From contig CABQZS010000008.1 in the NCBI GenBank assembly GCA_902468695.1, positions 1-11,899 of the forward strand: a DNA stretch of 11,899 nucleotides. Reading direction: 5' to 3'. The notes beneath the pieces were generated by a model, which had not been told where the DNA came from, ran no database searches, and saw only the letters and a program-made list of their open reading frames with translations. Position numbers and translations under genes: made by a program. Below are positions 1 to 7,348 of the stretch, in pieces; position 1 is the first letter of the stretch, and each line of letters begins with the position of its first letter. The stretch comes from an uncultured Collinsella sp. (lineage in GTDB: Bacteria; Actinomycetota; Coriobacteriia; Coriobacteriales; Coriobacteriaceae).

Positions 1-524
1 GGCGCGGCGATATTGCCGGTACCGCCCTCGACCACAGAAAAGCCTGCTGCGTGCGGATCGACCGCATCGGCGCCAATCGTGGGATGCTCGAGCTGGAGAA
101 ACGAGGGCATGGTACTGCCCTGGTCGGCAACCGGAGTCTCGCCGGGCACAAAGGTCGAGGCCGCCTCGGCGGCCTCCTCTTCCTCGGCATCAATATCGGC
201 ATCGGCGACGGCGTCTTTCATCGCTTTGACGGCATCCATCATGGAGTCCATGACGGCATCGAGCTCTTCTTCCGAAGACACCTCGATGGGGCCCGCTGCT
301 TGCTGAGCGGCATCCTGTACAGGAGCGTCGTCCTGAGCGGGCGCATCGTCGTTTTGCTCGTCAGCGTTTTCTGCGGCAGGGGTTTCTGCCGCAGCGCTTG
401 CGTCCAAGATGGGGTCGTCGATGTCGATACCATCGCAGGTCACAGCGTCAGTATCTGTGGTGACGTCTGCGGGATCATCAATATGCTGTTGAGTCTGGGG
501 GTCCAGCTCGTCTGTCATAGGCAT
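1..524 (-). CDS. Acidic protein of unknown function, N-terminal part (cut by left edge)
   Basis: The minus-strand frame is open from ATG at 524 to the left edge, giving 174 codons with no stop. A second ATG at 518 (third codon) may be the real start: minus-strand GAGGAG lies 9 bases from it but only 3 from the first ATG. The visible protein is extremely acidic, with about 44 Asp/Glu against two Lys and no Arg. It is rich in Ala, Asp, Glu, Pro and Gln, so it is probably disordered. No signal peptide, hydrophobic segment or catalytic motif is visible, apart from a less biased stretch near the edge containing FSVVEGGTGN. I do not recognise the family. The folded part presumably lies beyond the window. 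That it is a real gene is supported by the ribosome site, a plausible -10 upstream and a coherent non-shadow composition. Confidence 0.72.
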   Translation of the reverse strand, partial: MPMTDELDPQTQQHIDDPADVTTDTDAVTCDGIDIDDPILDASAAAETPAAENADEQNDDAPAQDDAPVQDAAQQAAGPIEVSSEEELDAVMDSMMDAVKAMKDAVADADIDAEEEEAAEAASTFVPGETPVADQGSTMPSFLQLEHPTIGADAVDPHAAGFSVVEGGTGNIAA

Positions 525-812
525 GTGCTCCTCATCGTTGTTTGTCACCCTATGATAAAGTTTCGCGCCGACATCCCACGCGCCGCAGCAAAGTTTCAAA
601 ACGTGTTCAATGGCTCGATCTGATAACAATAACTCGGCCGCTTTATCCAGTTTGTACTTGACAATCCCTTCGCCGAACGACGTGGTGCCGTTCGCCTACC
701 GCGGTCTTTTATTTTCGCTTGAACACGCTAAAGTTGCATCTCAGCTTTTGGCGCGTGAAGTTGGATACGCGCAGTCGGCGGGCGTGCCCGTCGCGATTTG
801 AAAGGACTTTGT
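525..812. other. Divergent intergenic region, 288 bases
   Basis: This gap separates the minus-strand acidic-protein gene from the plus-strand dehydrogenase, so it should hold both promoters. It contains the minus-strand TATCAT (552-557), two direct copies of AAAGTTTC 33 bases apart (557-564 and 590-597), and a TTGACA at 658-663 with no -10 at the right distance. A 63-codon open frame (610-801) has no ribosome site and is not called. No convincing plus-strand promoter for the dehydrogenase was found. Confidence 0.5.
552..557 (-). promoter_or_regulatory. Possible -10 box for the acidic-protein gene
   Basis: The minus-strand hexamer TATCAT (557 to 552) matches the sigma-70 -10 consensus in five of six bases and would start transcription about 20 bases before the gene's ATG. 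No good -35 hexamer is found 16-18 bases upstream, so the assignment is tentative. The motif sits beside one copy of a repeated AAAGTTTC word (557-564; the second copy is at 590-597). Confidence 0.35.
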
Positions 813-1613
813 ATGGGACTTTTCACTGGTAAGACCGTGATCGTCACCGGCGGCGGCAAGGCCACGCTTAAGGACGGCTCTGCTGGCTCCATCGGCTACG
901 GCATCGATATCGCATTTGCCAAGGAGGGCGCGAACCTCGTCATCACCGGCCGCAACGTCGCCAAGCTCGAGTCCGCCAAGGAGTCTCTCGAGGCCGAGTA
1001 CGGTGTCAAGGTTCTGCCTGTTCAGGCCGATGTCTCGGCTGGTCAGGATAACGAGGCCGTTGTCCAGAACGTCATCGACAAGGCCATTGAGGAGTTCGGC
1101 CGCATCGACGCCGTCGTCAACAATGCTCAGGCCAGCGCCTCGGGTGTGACCATCGCCGACCATACCATGGATCAGTTTAACCTAGCCATTTATTCCGGTC
1201 TGTATGCCACCTATCTGTACATGCAGAAGGCCTATCCGCACCTGAAGGAGACCAAGGGCTCCGTGGTCAACTTTGCCTCGGGTGCCGGCCTGTTTGGCAA
1301 CTATGGCCAGTGCAGCTATGCTGCCGCCAAGGAGGGCATCCGCGGCCTGACCCGCGTTGCCGCCAACGAGTGGGGCAAGGACGGCATCAACGTCAATATC
1401 GTTTGCCCGCTTGCTTGGACCGCTGCGCTCGAGAACTTCCAGGATGCCTATCCCGAGGCGTTTAAGGCCAACGTCCACATGCCGCCGGCTGGTCACTACG
1501 GCGACGTTGAGAAGGAAATCGGCCGCGTGGTCGTTCAGCTCTGCGGTCCCGACTTTAAGTACATGAACGGCGAGACCGTCACCCTCGAGGGTGGCATGGG
1601 CCAGCGGCCCTAA
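813..1613 (+). CDS. Short-chain dehydrogenase, probable hydroxysteroid dehydrogenase (12-alpha-HSDH-like)
   Basis: A 266-residue classical SDR with a Rossmann fold that uses NAD(P)(H) to interconvert an alcohol and a ketone. Visible motifs are the cofactor glycine motif (TGGG at 12-15, then an inserted loop, then GSIGYG at 25-30), TGRN at 45-48 after the second strand with Arg47 suggesting NADP(H), NNAQ at 103-106, catalytic Ser156, and Tyr169-x3-Lys173. The segments NNAQASASG, YSGLYAT, FASGAGLFGN, YAAAKEGIRG and the C-terminal LEGGMGQRP closely match what I remember of clostridial bile-acid 12-alpha-hydroxysteroid dehydrogenases. That match is recall, not alignment. The ATG at 813 is chosen over an upstream TTG at 798 because AAAGGA (801-806) lies 6 bases before it. 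The gene appears monocistronic, followed by a 12-bp hairpin. The SDR family is certain; the bile-acid substrate is an inference, and another oxo-steroid or sugar-like substrate is possible. Confidence 0.93.
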   Translation: MGLFTGKTVIVTGGGKATLKDGSAGSIGYGIDIAFAKEGANLVITGRNVAKLESAKESLEAEYGVKVLPVQADVSAGQDNEAVVQNVIDKAIEEFGRIDAVVNNAQASASGVTIADHTMDQFNLAIYSGLYATYLYMQKAYPHLKETKGSVVNFASGAGLFGNYGQCSYAAAKEGIRGLTRVAANEWGKDGINVNIVCPLAWTAALENFQDAYPEAFKANVHMPPAGHYGDVEKEIGRVVVQLCGPDFKYMNGETVTLEGGMGQRP

Positions 1614-1615
1614 CA

Positions 1616-1642
1616 GTTGCGCGGTTCTACGAACCGCGCAAC
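1616..1642 (+). terminator. Perfect 12-bp hairpin just after the dehydrogenase
   Basis: The arms GTTGCGCGGTTC (1616-1627) and GAACCGCGCAAC (1631-1642) are fully complementary around a TAC loop, starting 3 bases after the stop codon. There is no T-run, so it may be a weak terminator or a 3'-end stabilising structure rather than a classical intrinsic terminator. Confidence 0.55.
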
Positions 1643-1796
1643 CAGTTGACGCTGCAAACCCGCCAGAGCGGCAATCCGCCTTTCAACTTCGGCGGCATGA
1701 CCAGAAGGTCAATGCCGCCTCGTTTCAAGGCACCTTGCTCGCCCTGGCGGGCTTTCGCTGTCGGTGCCATAACATCGGCGTTGCCTTGGCCGTCGG

Positions 1797-1835
1797 AAAT
1801 GATCCGTTGGGGACGGAGGAAAACGGATCATTTTT
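1797..1835 (+). terminator. Intrinsic terminator-like hairpin with T5 tail
   Basis: AAATGATCCGTT (1797-1808) pairs perfectly with AACGGATCATTT (1822-1833) around a 13-base purine-rich loop, and the right arm runs into TTTTT (1831-1835). On the plus strand this looks like an intrinsic terminator, either for read-through from the dehydrogenase or for a transcript starting within 1643-1796. It ends about 80 bases before the tgt -10. Confidence 0.65.
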
Positions 1836-1914
1836 ATCCTGGTGCATTGGTGCAAGGGGGCAGGTTTCCTTTGCACCAGTTTCTGTCGAGTCGGTGCTCT
1901 TTGCGGGTTGCCCG

Positions 1915-1920
1915 TATAAT
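1915..1920 (+). promoter_or_regulatory. -10 box of the tgt promoter
   Basis: A perfect TATAAT lies 37 bases before the tgt start codon, predicting a leader of about 30 bases. The -35 region is weak: no hexamer at 16-18 bases matches TTGACA in more than about two or three positions. The overlapping AAGGAG ribosome site at 1943-1948 lies within the predicted leader. Confidence 0.55.
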
Positions 1921-1957
1921 GGTTTGCGTATGAACCGCAACCAAGGAGTTCCAGTTT

Positions 1958-3097
<1,140 letters not shown>

Positions 3098-3169
3098 GAG
3101 CTACGACCGCTGACCGATAGCTTGCAAGCACTTGATACATCGTGGGTACCATACCGAATAGTTGATGTT

Positions 3170-3218
3170 CGGGCGGGTGTTTGGCGCATGGCGTCGACCC
3201 CGCCCGTTTTTCTTTTTC
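3170..3218 (+). terminator. Strong intrinsic terminator after tgt
   Basis: CGGGCGGG (3170-3177) pairs with CCCGCCCG (3199-3206), followed by a T-rich tail (five T, C, five T). It lies between tgt and the LOG-family gene and ends 15 bases before the latter's start, so that gene either depends on read-through or has a promoter embedded in this 136-base gap. Confidence 0.85.
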
Positions 3219-3233
3219 TCGATAGGAGTACCC

Positions 3234-3992
3234 ATGATTAAGAACGAGAATGTCGAGGGCGAGCCTGCCTACGATGAGACGTACCGCCGCGGTCCCGTGG
3301 TCATGCGCGGCCCCATGATTCCTAAGGACAATACCTACGCCAACCTGCTGGCGCCCGAGGAGTCGACCGACTGGCTGCATGCCGATCCGTGGCGCGTACT
3401 GCGCATCCAGGCCGAGTTTGTCGATGGCTTTGGCGCACTTGCCGAGTTAGGGCCTGCGGTGACTATCTTCGGTAGTGCCCGTACGCCCAAGACCGATCCG
3501 CTCTACAAGGCGGCGCGCACGGTCGGCCGTAAGATTGCCCAGCGCGGCGTGGCGGTTATCACCGGTGGCGGCCCTGGCGTTATGGAGGCGGCCAACAGGG
3601 GAGCGGCGAGCGCCAACGGCAAGTCGGTCGGCCTGGGTATCGAGCTTCCGCACGAGCAGGGGCTCAATAAATACGTGAACCTCGGCATGGACTTCCGTTA
3701 CTTCTTTGTGCGCAAGACCATGTTCGTCAAATACAGCTCGGGCGCCATCGTGTTTCCCGGAGGTTTTGGTACGCTCGATGAGATGTTCGAGGTGCTCACG
3801 CTGGTGCAGACGCACAAGGTCAAGCGCATGCCGCTCGTGCTGGTGGGCAGCGAGTACTGGCAGGGCTTGTTCGACTGGCTCAACGGCCCGGTGATGAGCG
3901 CCGGTATGATCAGCCCGCTCGATCCGGATCTGGTACACATTACCGACGACCTCAACGAGTCCGTCGACATTGCGCTCGGCGGGCTGATGTAG
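3234..3992 (+). CDS. LOG-family nucleoside 5'-monophosphate phosphoribohydrolase (TIGR00730 type)
   Basis: A 252-residue cytosolic Rossmann-like protein. Members of this family cleave the N-glycosidic bond of AMP or cytokinin riboside monophosphates, releasing ribose 5-phosphate and base; many were mis-annotated as lysine decarboxylases. The diagnostic motifs are FGSAR (79-83), GGGPGVMEA (111-119), Arg160-Lys161, and PGGFGTLDE (175-183) with the catalytic Glu. It carries about 70 residues before the core, as in actinobacterial members, and is longer than the roughly 190-residue plant-type enzymes. ATG 3234 is chosen because AGGAG (3224-3228) lies 5 bases upstream; an ATG at 3162 would encode an implausible Arg/Phe-rich leader translated from the terminator. 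It is followed by two hairpins and the convergent DegV gene. The physiological substrate cannot be told from sequence. Confidence 0.92.
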   Translation: MIKNENVEGEPAYDETYRRGPVVMRGPMIPKDNTYANLLAPEESTDWLHADPWRVLRIQAEFVDGFGALAELGPAVTIFGSARTPKTDPLYKAARTVGRKIAQRGVAVITGGGPGVMEAANRGAASANGKSVGLGIELPHEQGLNKYVNLGMDFRYFFVRKTMFVKYSSGAIVFPGGFGTLDEMFEVLTLVQTHKVKRMPLVLVGSEYWQGLFDWLNGPVMSAGMISPLDPDLVHITDDLNESVDIALGGLM

Positions 3993-4004
3993 GGTAGCAA
4001 AAAT

Positions 4005-4064
4005 GGAACGGGGCTAAAAAGACCGGTGCGTAACGTTACATGTCAGTCTTCTTAGCCCCGTCCC
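4005..4064. terminator. Long hairpin between convergent genes, probable bidirectional terminator
   Basis: Nineteen-base arms at 4005-4023 and 4046-4064 pair with only two A/C mismatches, and their core is ACGGGGCTAA against TTAGCCCCGT. The loop contains a perfect 10-base palindrome, GTAACGTTAC (4030-4039). On the minus strand the stem is followed by CCATTTTTGC, a T-run that would suit termination of the DegV transcript. On the plus strand there is no clear T-run, but the hairpin begins 12 bases after the LOG-family stop codon. Confidence 0.7.
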
Positions 4065-4076
4065 AAATGAACTGCT

Positions 4077-4147
4077 TCTAAGTTGCGGTGGAATAGGGAT
4101 TGATTTGCGGCTGATAAGCCAAAAACAGTCCCTATTTCACCGCAAAT
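4077..4147 (+). repeat. Palindromic repeat, copy 1
   Basis: A hairpin with left arm 4083-4102 and right arm 4126-4145, 20 pairs including G-T wobbles, and an inner GGCT/AGCC mini-hairpin (4109-4112 and 4117-4120). The left segment TCTAAGTTGCGGTGGAATAG (4077-4096) is identical to 7349-7368, and the right segment CTATTTCACCGCAA (4132-4145) is identical to 7404-7417. The core next to these (GGGATTG with CAGTCCC) differs from copy 2 but stays paired. It sits between convergent genes and has no T-run on either side, so it is not obviously a terminator. Confidence 0.8.
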
Positions 4148-4160
4148 GGTATGGGTAGCC

Positions 4161-5021
4161 CTAATTGGCAGGTTGGTAGCGGGGGCAGTAGCTGATGGCG
4201 ATGGCGTCGACGCCTACATGGGTGGCGATGGTGCAGCCGATGGGGCCGGTGCCGGCGTCTACATAGTCTTGGCCTGCGAGCGTCTCGTTGACAAGTTCCT
4301 GCTCCTCGGCGGCGCCGGTCGTGAGCACGCGCACGCTGGAGCCCGGATGCTCGGCCAAAAATGCGAGGCAATCGGCCATGGTGTTGGCGACGATGCGCTT
4401 GGCGCCGCGGCCCTTTTTGATGGCCTTGATCTCGCCCGATTTCCACTCCGGCGAAACGGCCAGGCGAATGTTGAGCATCTGCGTCAGCTGGCCGGCGAGT
4501 TTGGGGGCGCGGCCGTTTTTGACCAGGTTCTCGAGCGTGCGGGGAATCAGCAACAGGTGTGCGTCGGGCAAGGTCGCGCGGATCTGTGCCTCGGTCTCGT
4601 CCAAGCTGCGACCGTCTTCGCGCATGGCCAGCGCGTACTCCACCAGCAGGCCCTCGGCGCCCGAGCCGGTGCGCGAATCGATGCAGCGCACGTCGAGCTC
4701 GTGGGTCTCGGCCACCAAGCATGCGTTGGAATAGCAGGCAGACCACTCGCTGCACAGCGAGATAAAGATCGCGCTATCGTGGCCATCGGCGCGCACACGG
4801 TCAAAGAGCGCCTTGAACTCGCCGGCGCTTGGCTGCGAGGTGTGCGGCAGCTGCTCGGAGCCAGCCATGCGCTCGACGTATTCCTCGGCGGTAATCTGCA
4901 CCTGGTCGAGCAGGTCCTCGCCCTCGATAATCACATGCAGCGGAATCACGTAAATGCCGAGCTCTTGGGCGCGGGCAGGGGAGATGTCCGACGTGGAGTC
5001 GGTTATGATGGCAAAAGACAT
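4161..5021 (-). CDS. DegV family fatty-acid-binding protein
   Basis: A 286-residue soluble two-domain DegV (FakB-like) protein. Family members hold a fatty acid in a closed tunnel and present its carboxylate to the FakA kinase, which makes acyl-phosphate for phospholipid synthesis. Visible signatures are TDSTSD (7-12), TSQPS (61-65), whose Ser/Thr contact the head group in known structures, DSRTGSGAEG (115-124), KNGRAPK (168-174), and the C-terminal GPIGCTIATHVG (259-270) with a conserved His. No fakA gene is in the window. The ATG at 5021 is chosen over one at 5078 because minus-strand AAAGG lies about 7 bases upstream and the protein then begins with the family's usual short strand before TDSTSD. 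It is divergent from the HAD phosphatase and convergent with the LOG gene. Ligand specificity is unknown. Confidence 0.94.
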   Translation of the reverse strand: MSFAIITDSTSDISPARAQELGIYVIPLHVIIEGEDLLDQVQITAEEYVERMAGSEQLPHTSQPSAGEFKALFDRVRADGHDSAIFISLCSEWSACYSNACLVAETHELDVRCIDSRTGSGAEGLLVEYALAMREDGRSLDETEAQIRATLPDAHLLLIPRTLENLVKNGRAPKLAGQLTQMLNIRLAVSPEWKSGEIKAIKKGRGAKRIVANTMADCLAFLAEHPGSSVRVLTTGAAEEQELVNETLAGQDYVDAGTGPIGCTIATHVGVDAIAISYCPRYQPAN

Positions 5022-5077
5022 AATTGCACCTTTCGTTGGGGCGCTTGCGCGCCGCCTTCTGAGAGCAAAGTGCGACA

Positions 5078-5083
5078 AGTATA
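5078..5083 (-). promoter_or_regulatory. Possible -10 box for the DegV gene
   Basis: Minus-strand TATACT (5083 to 5078) matches five of six -10 consensus bases and lies about 57 bases before the ATG. No strong -35 lies at 16-18 bases. The predicted leader includes a small GCGC-TT-GCGC hairpin (5041-5050). Confidence 0.4.
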
Positions 5084-5113
5084 GTAGAGTCGTTCCACAT
5101 TACTAGGTTCAAT

Positions 5114-5129
5114 TGTTGAATAGTCAACA
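5114..5129. promoter_or_regulatory. Inverted repeat in the DegV/HAD divergent region, candidate operator
   Basis: TGTTGA (5114-5119) and TCAACA (5124-5129) form a 16-base inverted repeat with a 4-base centre, flanked by a more distant TTCAA/TTGAA pair. It lies about 30 bases upstream of the DegV -10 and about 50 bases before the HAD start, a position suited to a dimeric regulator acting on either gene. No regulator gene is nearby. Confidence 0.35.
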
Positions 5130-5177
5130 GTTTGAAGTGTCGGTGTGGAAATCGTCAACTGGGGAAGAGGAATGCCG

Positions 5178-5840
5178 ATGGAGGCGTTGGAGATAGGCAA
5201 ACGGCCGGTCGTGTTGTTCGATTTTGACGGCACGGTGGCCGATACGGGTCGGGCGGTGATGACCTCGACGCGCAAGACGCTGGCTGCGCGTGGGTTTACG
5301 GAGGCGCAGATGGGTGACTTGCGTCGTATGATCGGGCCTCCGCTGTGGAAGAGCTTCCACGACTTTTACGGCTTCTCGCGCGAGGAGTCGCTGGTGGTGG
5401 CCGATGAGTACCGCGCCTTTTTTGACGAGCTGGGTCCGGAAGAGTACCCCGTGTTCGATGGGATCCCCGAGCTGCTCGACGGGCTGGCCGCCCAGGGAAA
5501 GCGTGTGGCCGTGGCGACGTCGCGCATGGAGGCAAAGTGCATCGACATGGTGCATGAGCTGGGGCTTTCTCAGTTTGAGGCCGTGGTCGGCATGAATCCG
5601 CCTCAGGGACGCGAGACCAAGGCGGATTCGGTCCGCGATGCGCTGGCGGCGCTCGGCGCGACTGCTGACGAGGCCGTGATGATCGGCGACCGCTTTAACG
5701 ACGTGGAGGGCGCGCACGCGATGGGCGTGCCGTGTATTGGCATCTATTCGGGCGCGGCGGCGCCGGGCGAGCACGAGGCAGCGGGCGCCGATGCGGTGGT
5801 GCATTCGGTGGCCGAGCTTGCTAAACTTTTCGCTATATAA
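5178..5840 (+). CDS. HAD-superfamily hydrolase, phosphoglycolate phosphatase/PpaX-like
   Basis: A 220-residue cytosolic HAD phosphatase with a helical cap (subfamily I). Motif I is FDFDGTVADT with nucleophile Asp15 and general acid Asp17, motif II is VATS (112-115), motif III is Lys148, and motif IV is GDRFND (170-175) with Mg-binding Asp171 and Asp175. The cap carries IGPPLWKSF, and the end has the GIYSGAAAPGE pattern seen in phosphoglycolate phosphatase and pyrophosphatase (PpaX) relatives. Substrates in this group are small phosphomonoesters; the exact one cannot be assigned. The start is ambiguous: ATG 5178 has AGAGG 7 bases upstream and is preferred, while ATG 5172 directly abuts that site and GTG 5145 lacks one. 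The next gene begins 53 bases downstream on the same strand, so the two may be co-transcribed. Confidence 0.92.
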   Translation: MEALEIGKRPVVLFDFDGTVADTGRAVMTSTRKTLAARGFTEAQMGDLRRMIGPPLWKSFHDFYGFSREESLVVADEYRAFFDELGPEEYPVFDGIPELLDGLAAQGKRVAVATSRMEAKCIDMVHELGLSQFEAVVGMNPPQGRETKADSVRDALAALGATADEAVMIGDRFNDVEGAHAMGVPCIGIYSGAAAPGEHEAAGADAVVHSVAELAKLFAI

Positions 5841-5852
5841 GTACTTGATGTG

Positions 5853-5877
5853 AGGGGCGGCACGCTTGCCCCTTATT
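5853..5877 (+). terminator. Small hairpin between the HAD and M20 genes, weak terminator or attenuator
   Basis: AGGGGCGG (5853-5860) pairs with TTGCCCCT (5866-5873), with two G-T wobbles and a 5-base loop, then TATT. The tail is poor, so partial termination or mRNA processing between the two genes is more likely than a full stop. Confidence 0.4.
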
Positions 5878-5893
5878 GGTAAGGAGGTCGTCC

Positions 5894-7330
5894 ATGAATC
5901 AGGTGGAGCAGAGCGTTACCGAGTATGTCGACGAGGTCTGGGAAGATGTCGTCGCCGATATCGAGCAGCTGGTGAGCTATCCGTCCGTGGCGGTTTCTGC
6001 CAATGCGGAGCCCGGCGCGCCGTTTGGCCGTCCGGTTCGTGACGCACTCGATTGCGCGCTCGGCATCGCGCAGAAGCTCGGCTACCAGACAAGCGACGAC
6101 GAGGGTTACGTCGGCATTGCCGATATCCCGGGTCGCGGTGACAAGCAGCTCGCGACCATCTGCCACGTGGACGTGGTGCCCGCCGGCCCTGGCTGGAATA
6201 CCGACCCGTTTGCGATGGAACGCCGCGAGGGCTGGCTGCTCGGTCGCGGCGTGATCGACGACAAGGGTCCGGCCGTGCTGTCGCTCTACGCCGGCGCCTA
6301 TCTGCTCAAACATGGGATTGTCCCTCGTTATACCTTCCGCGCGCTGCTGGGTTGCGATGAGGAGGTGAGCATGTCCGATGTTCACCATTATCTGGAGAAC
6401 TACGCAGACCCGGACTTTTTGTTTACGCCCGATGCCGAGTTCCCGGTCTGCAATGCCGAGAAGGGCCAGTTTGGGGCGACGTTTGTGAGCCCCAAGATCG
6501 ATGGCGGGCGTATTGTGTCCTGGAGTGGTGCCGAGGCGAGCAACGCCATTCCGTCGCAGTCCATCTGCGAACTTGCGATTGCTGCCGATGAGCTGCCGGC
6601 GCCCGTCGAGAACGCCGACCGCTTGGAGATCACGGCACTCGATAACGGGCATGCGCAGATTTTCGCCCACGGCATTGGCGGTCATGCCTCGATGCCCGAG
6701 GGAACGATCAATGCCGTCGGCCTGATCGTGGCGTATCTGCGCGAGGCCGAGGACGCGTTTGGTGCCCGCGGCGAGCGCCTGCTGACGCCTGCCGAGCACG
6801 AGTTTGTCAAGTTCCTGGCCTTTGTGCATGCGGACGCCTATGGCCGCGGCCTGGGTATCGACGCGACGAGCCCGGCGTTTGGCCCGCTTACGTGCAACCC
6901 CGGCGTCATCCGCGTGGTGGATGGCCACATCGAGCAGGTCATCGACGTGCGCTTCCCCGATAGCACGAGCGCCGATACCATCCGCGAGCAGCTCGAGCCG
7001 CTCGTGGGGCGCTTTGACGTGACGTGTCGCTTGGGTCATGCAAAGGTGCCGTTCTCGGTGTCTGCCGACGATCCGGCCGTGAAGGCGCTTATCGATACCT
7101 ATAACGAGTTTACGGGCAAGCATGCCGAGCCTTTTGCCATGGGCGGCGGCACGTACGCGCGCAACTTTGCCCGCGCCGTATCGTTTGGCCCCGAGGAGAC
7201 CGGCCTGGAACTGCCCGCATGGGGCGGCCAGATGCACGGCCCCAACGAGTGTGCCAACGAGGAGCAGCTCAAGCAGGCGCTCAAGATCTATATTGTTGCG
7301 ATCCTCCGTTTGAATGAATTAGAGCTTTAA
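5894..7330 (+). CDS. M20 family metallopeptidase, PepV/Sapep-like dipeptidase
   Basis: A 478-residue enzyme of the expected length for PepV-type dipeptidases, which cleave dipeptides in the cytosol using two zinc or manganese ions. The metal and catalytic residues are all visible: His91 and Asp93 in CHVDVVP, bridging Asp122 in GRGVIDDKGP, catalytic Glu156 with metal ligand Glu157 in GCDEEVS, Asp180 in TPDAEFP, and His448 in QMHGPNE. The inserted dimerisation-like domain carries GIGGHAS with His264. There is no signal peptide. ATG 5894 is set by a near-ideal AAGGAGG (5881-5887) 6 bases upstream; an in-frame TTG at 5876 lies before that site. It likely shares a transcript with the HAD phosphatase and ends at a hairpin plus T-run. 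A role in peptide or amino-acid use is inferred from the family, and other small-peptide substrates are possible. Confidence 0.94.
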   Translation: MNQVEQSVTEYVDEVWEDVVADIEQLVSYPSVAVSANAEPGAPFGRPVRDALDCALGIAQKLGYQTSDDEGYVGIADIPGRGDKQLATICHVDVVPAGPGWNTDPFAMERREGWLLGRGVIDDKGPAVLSLYAGAYLLKHGIVPRYTFRALLGCDEEVSMSDVHHYLENYADPDFLFTPDAEFPVCNAEKGQFGATFVSPKIDGGRIVSWSGAEASNAIPSQSICELAIAADELPAPVENADRLEITALDNGHAQIFAHGIGGHASMPEGTINAVGLIVAYLREAEDAFGARGERLLTPAEHEFVKFLAFVHADAYGRGLGIDATSPAFGPLTCNPGVIRVVDGHIEQVIDVRFPDSTSADTIREQLEPLVGRFDVTCRLGHAKVPFSVSADDPAVKALIDTYNEFTGKHAEPFAMGGGTYARNFARAVSFGPEETGLELPAWGGQMHGPNECANEEQLKQALKIYIVAILRLNELEL

Positions 7331-7348
7331 GGTCTCGCGGTTTCCCAA

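Larger units (their letters stand above)
1643..1957 (+). other. Structured intergenic region upstream of tgt
   Basis: There is no plausible gene here, but several hairpins are present. GGCGGCATGACC (1691-1702) pairs with 1707-1719 with one bulged A. CCGCC (1676-1680) could instead capture GGCGG at 1691-1695. GGCACC (1729-1734) pairs with GGTGCC (1763-1768) around an inner GCCC/GGGC hairpin. A terminator-like hairpin follows at 1797-1835. CTGGTGCA (1839-1846) and TTGGTGCAAGG (1847-1857) compete for the same partner at 1868-1879. I recognise no named riboswitch. It could be a long trailer of the dehydrogenase mRNA, a small RNA, or a tgt leader. Confidence 0.4.

Noticed and set aside
51..623. 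A 190-codon plus-strand frame at the left edge
   Set aside because: It is antisense to the acidic-protein frame, and its translation is a Gly/Val/Cys/His mixture with no motif. The minus-strand frame has a ribosome site and consistent composition.
658..663. TTGACA as a -35 for the dehydrogenase
   Set aside because: It is a perfect hexamer, but no -10-like sequence lies 16-18 bases downstream.
610..801. A 63-codon frame upstream of the dehydrogenase
   Set aside because: There is no ribosome site, no similarity I recognise and unremarkable composition. Its end overlaps the dehydrogenase ribosome site. It could be a leader peptide, but nothing supports that.
3162..3233. An upstream ATG extending the LOG-family protein by 24 residues
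   Set aside because: The extension would be translated from the tgt terminator (four Phe in a row from the T-run) and lacks a ribosome site. The ATG at 3234 has AGGAG 5 bases before it.
5873..7237. A 454-codon open frame antisense to the M20 dipeptidase
   Set aside because: It is a shadow of a gene with all metal-binding motifs intact. The translation is Arg/His/Ala-rich with no recognisable domain.
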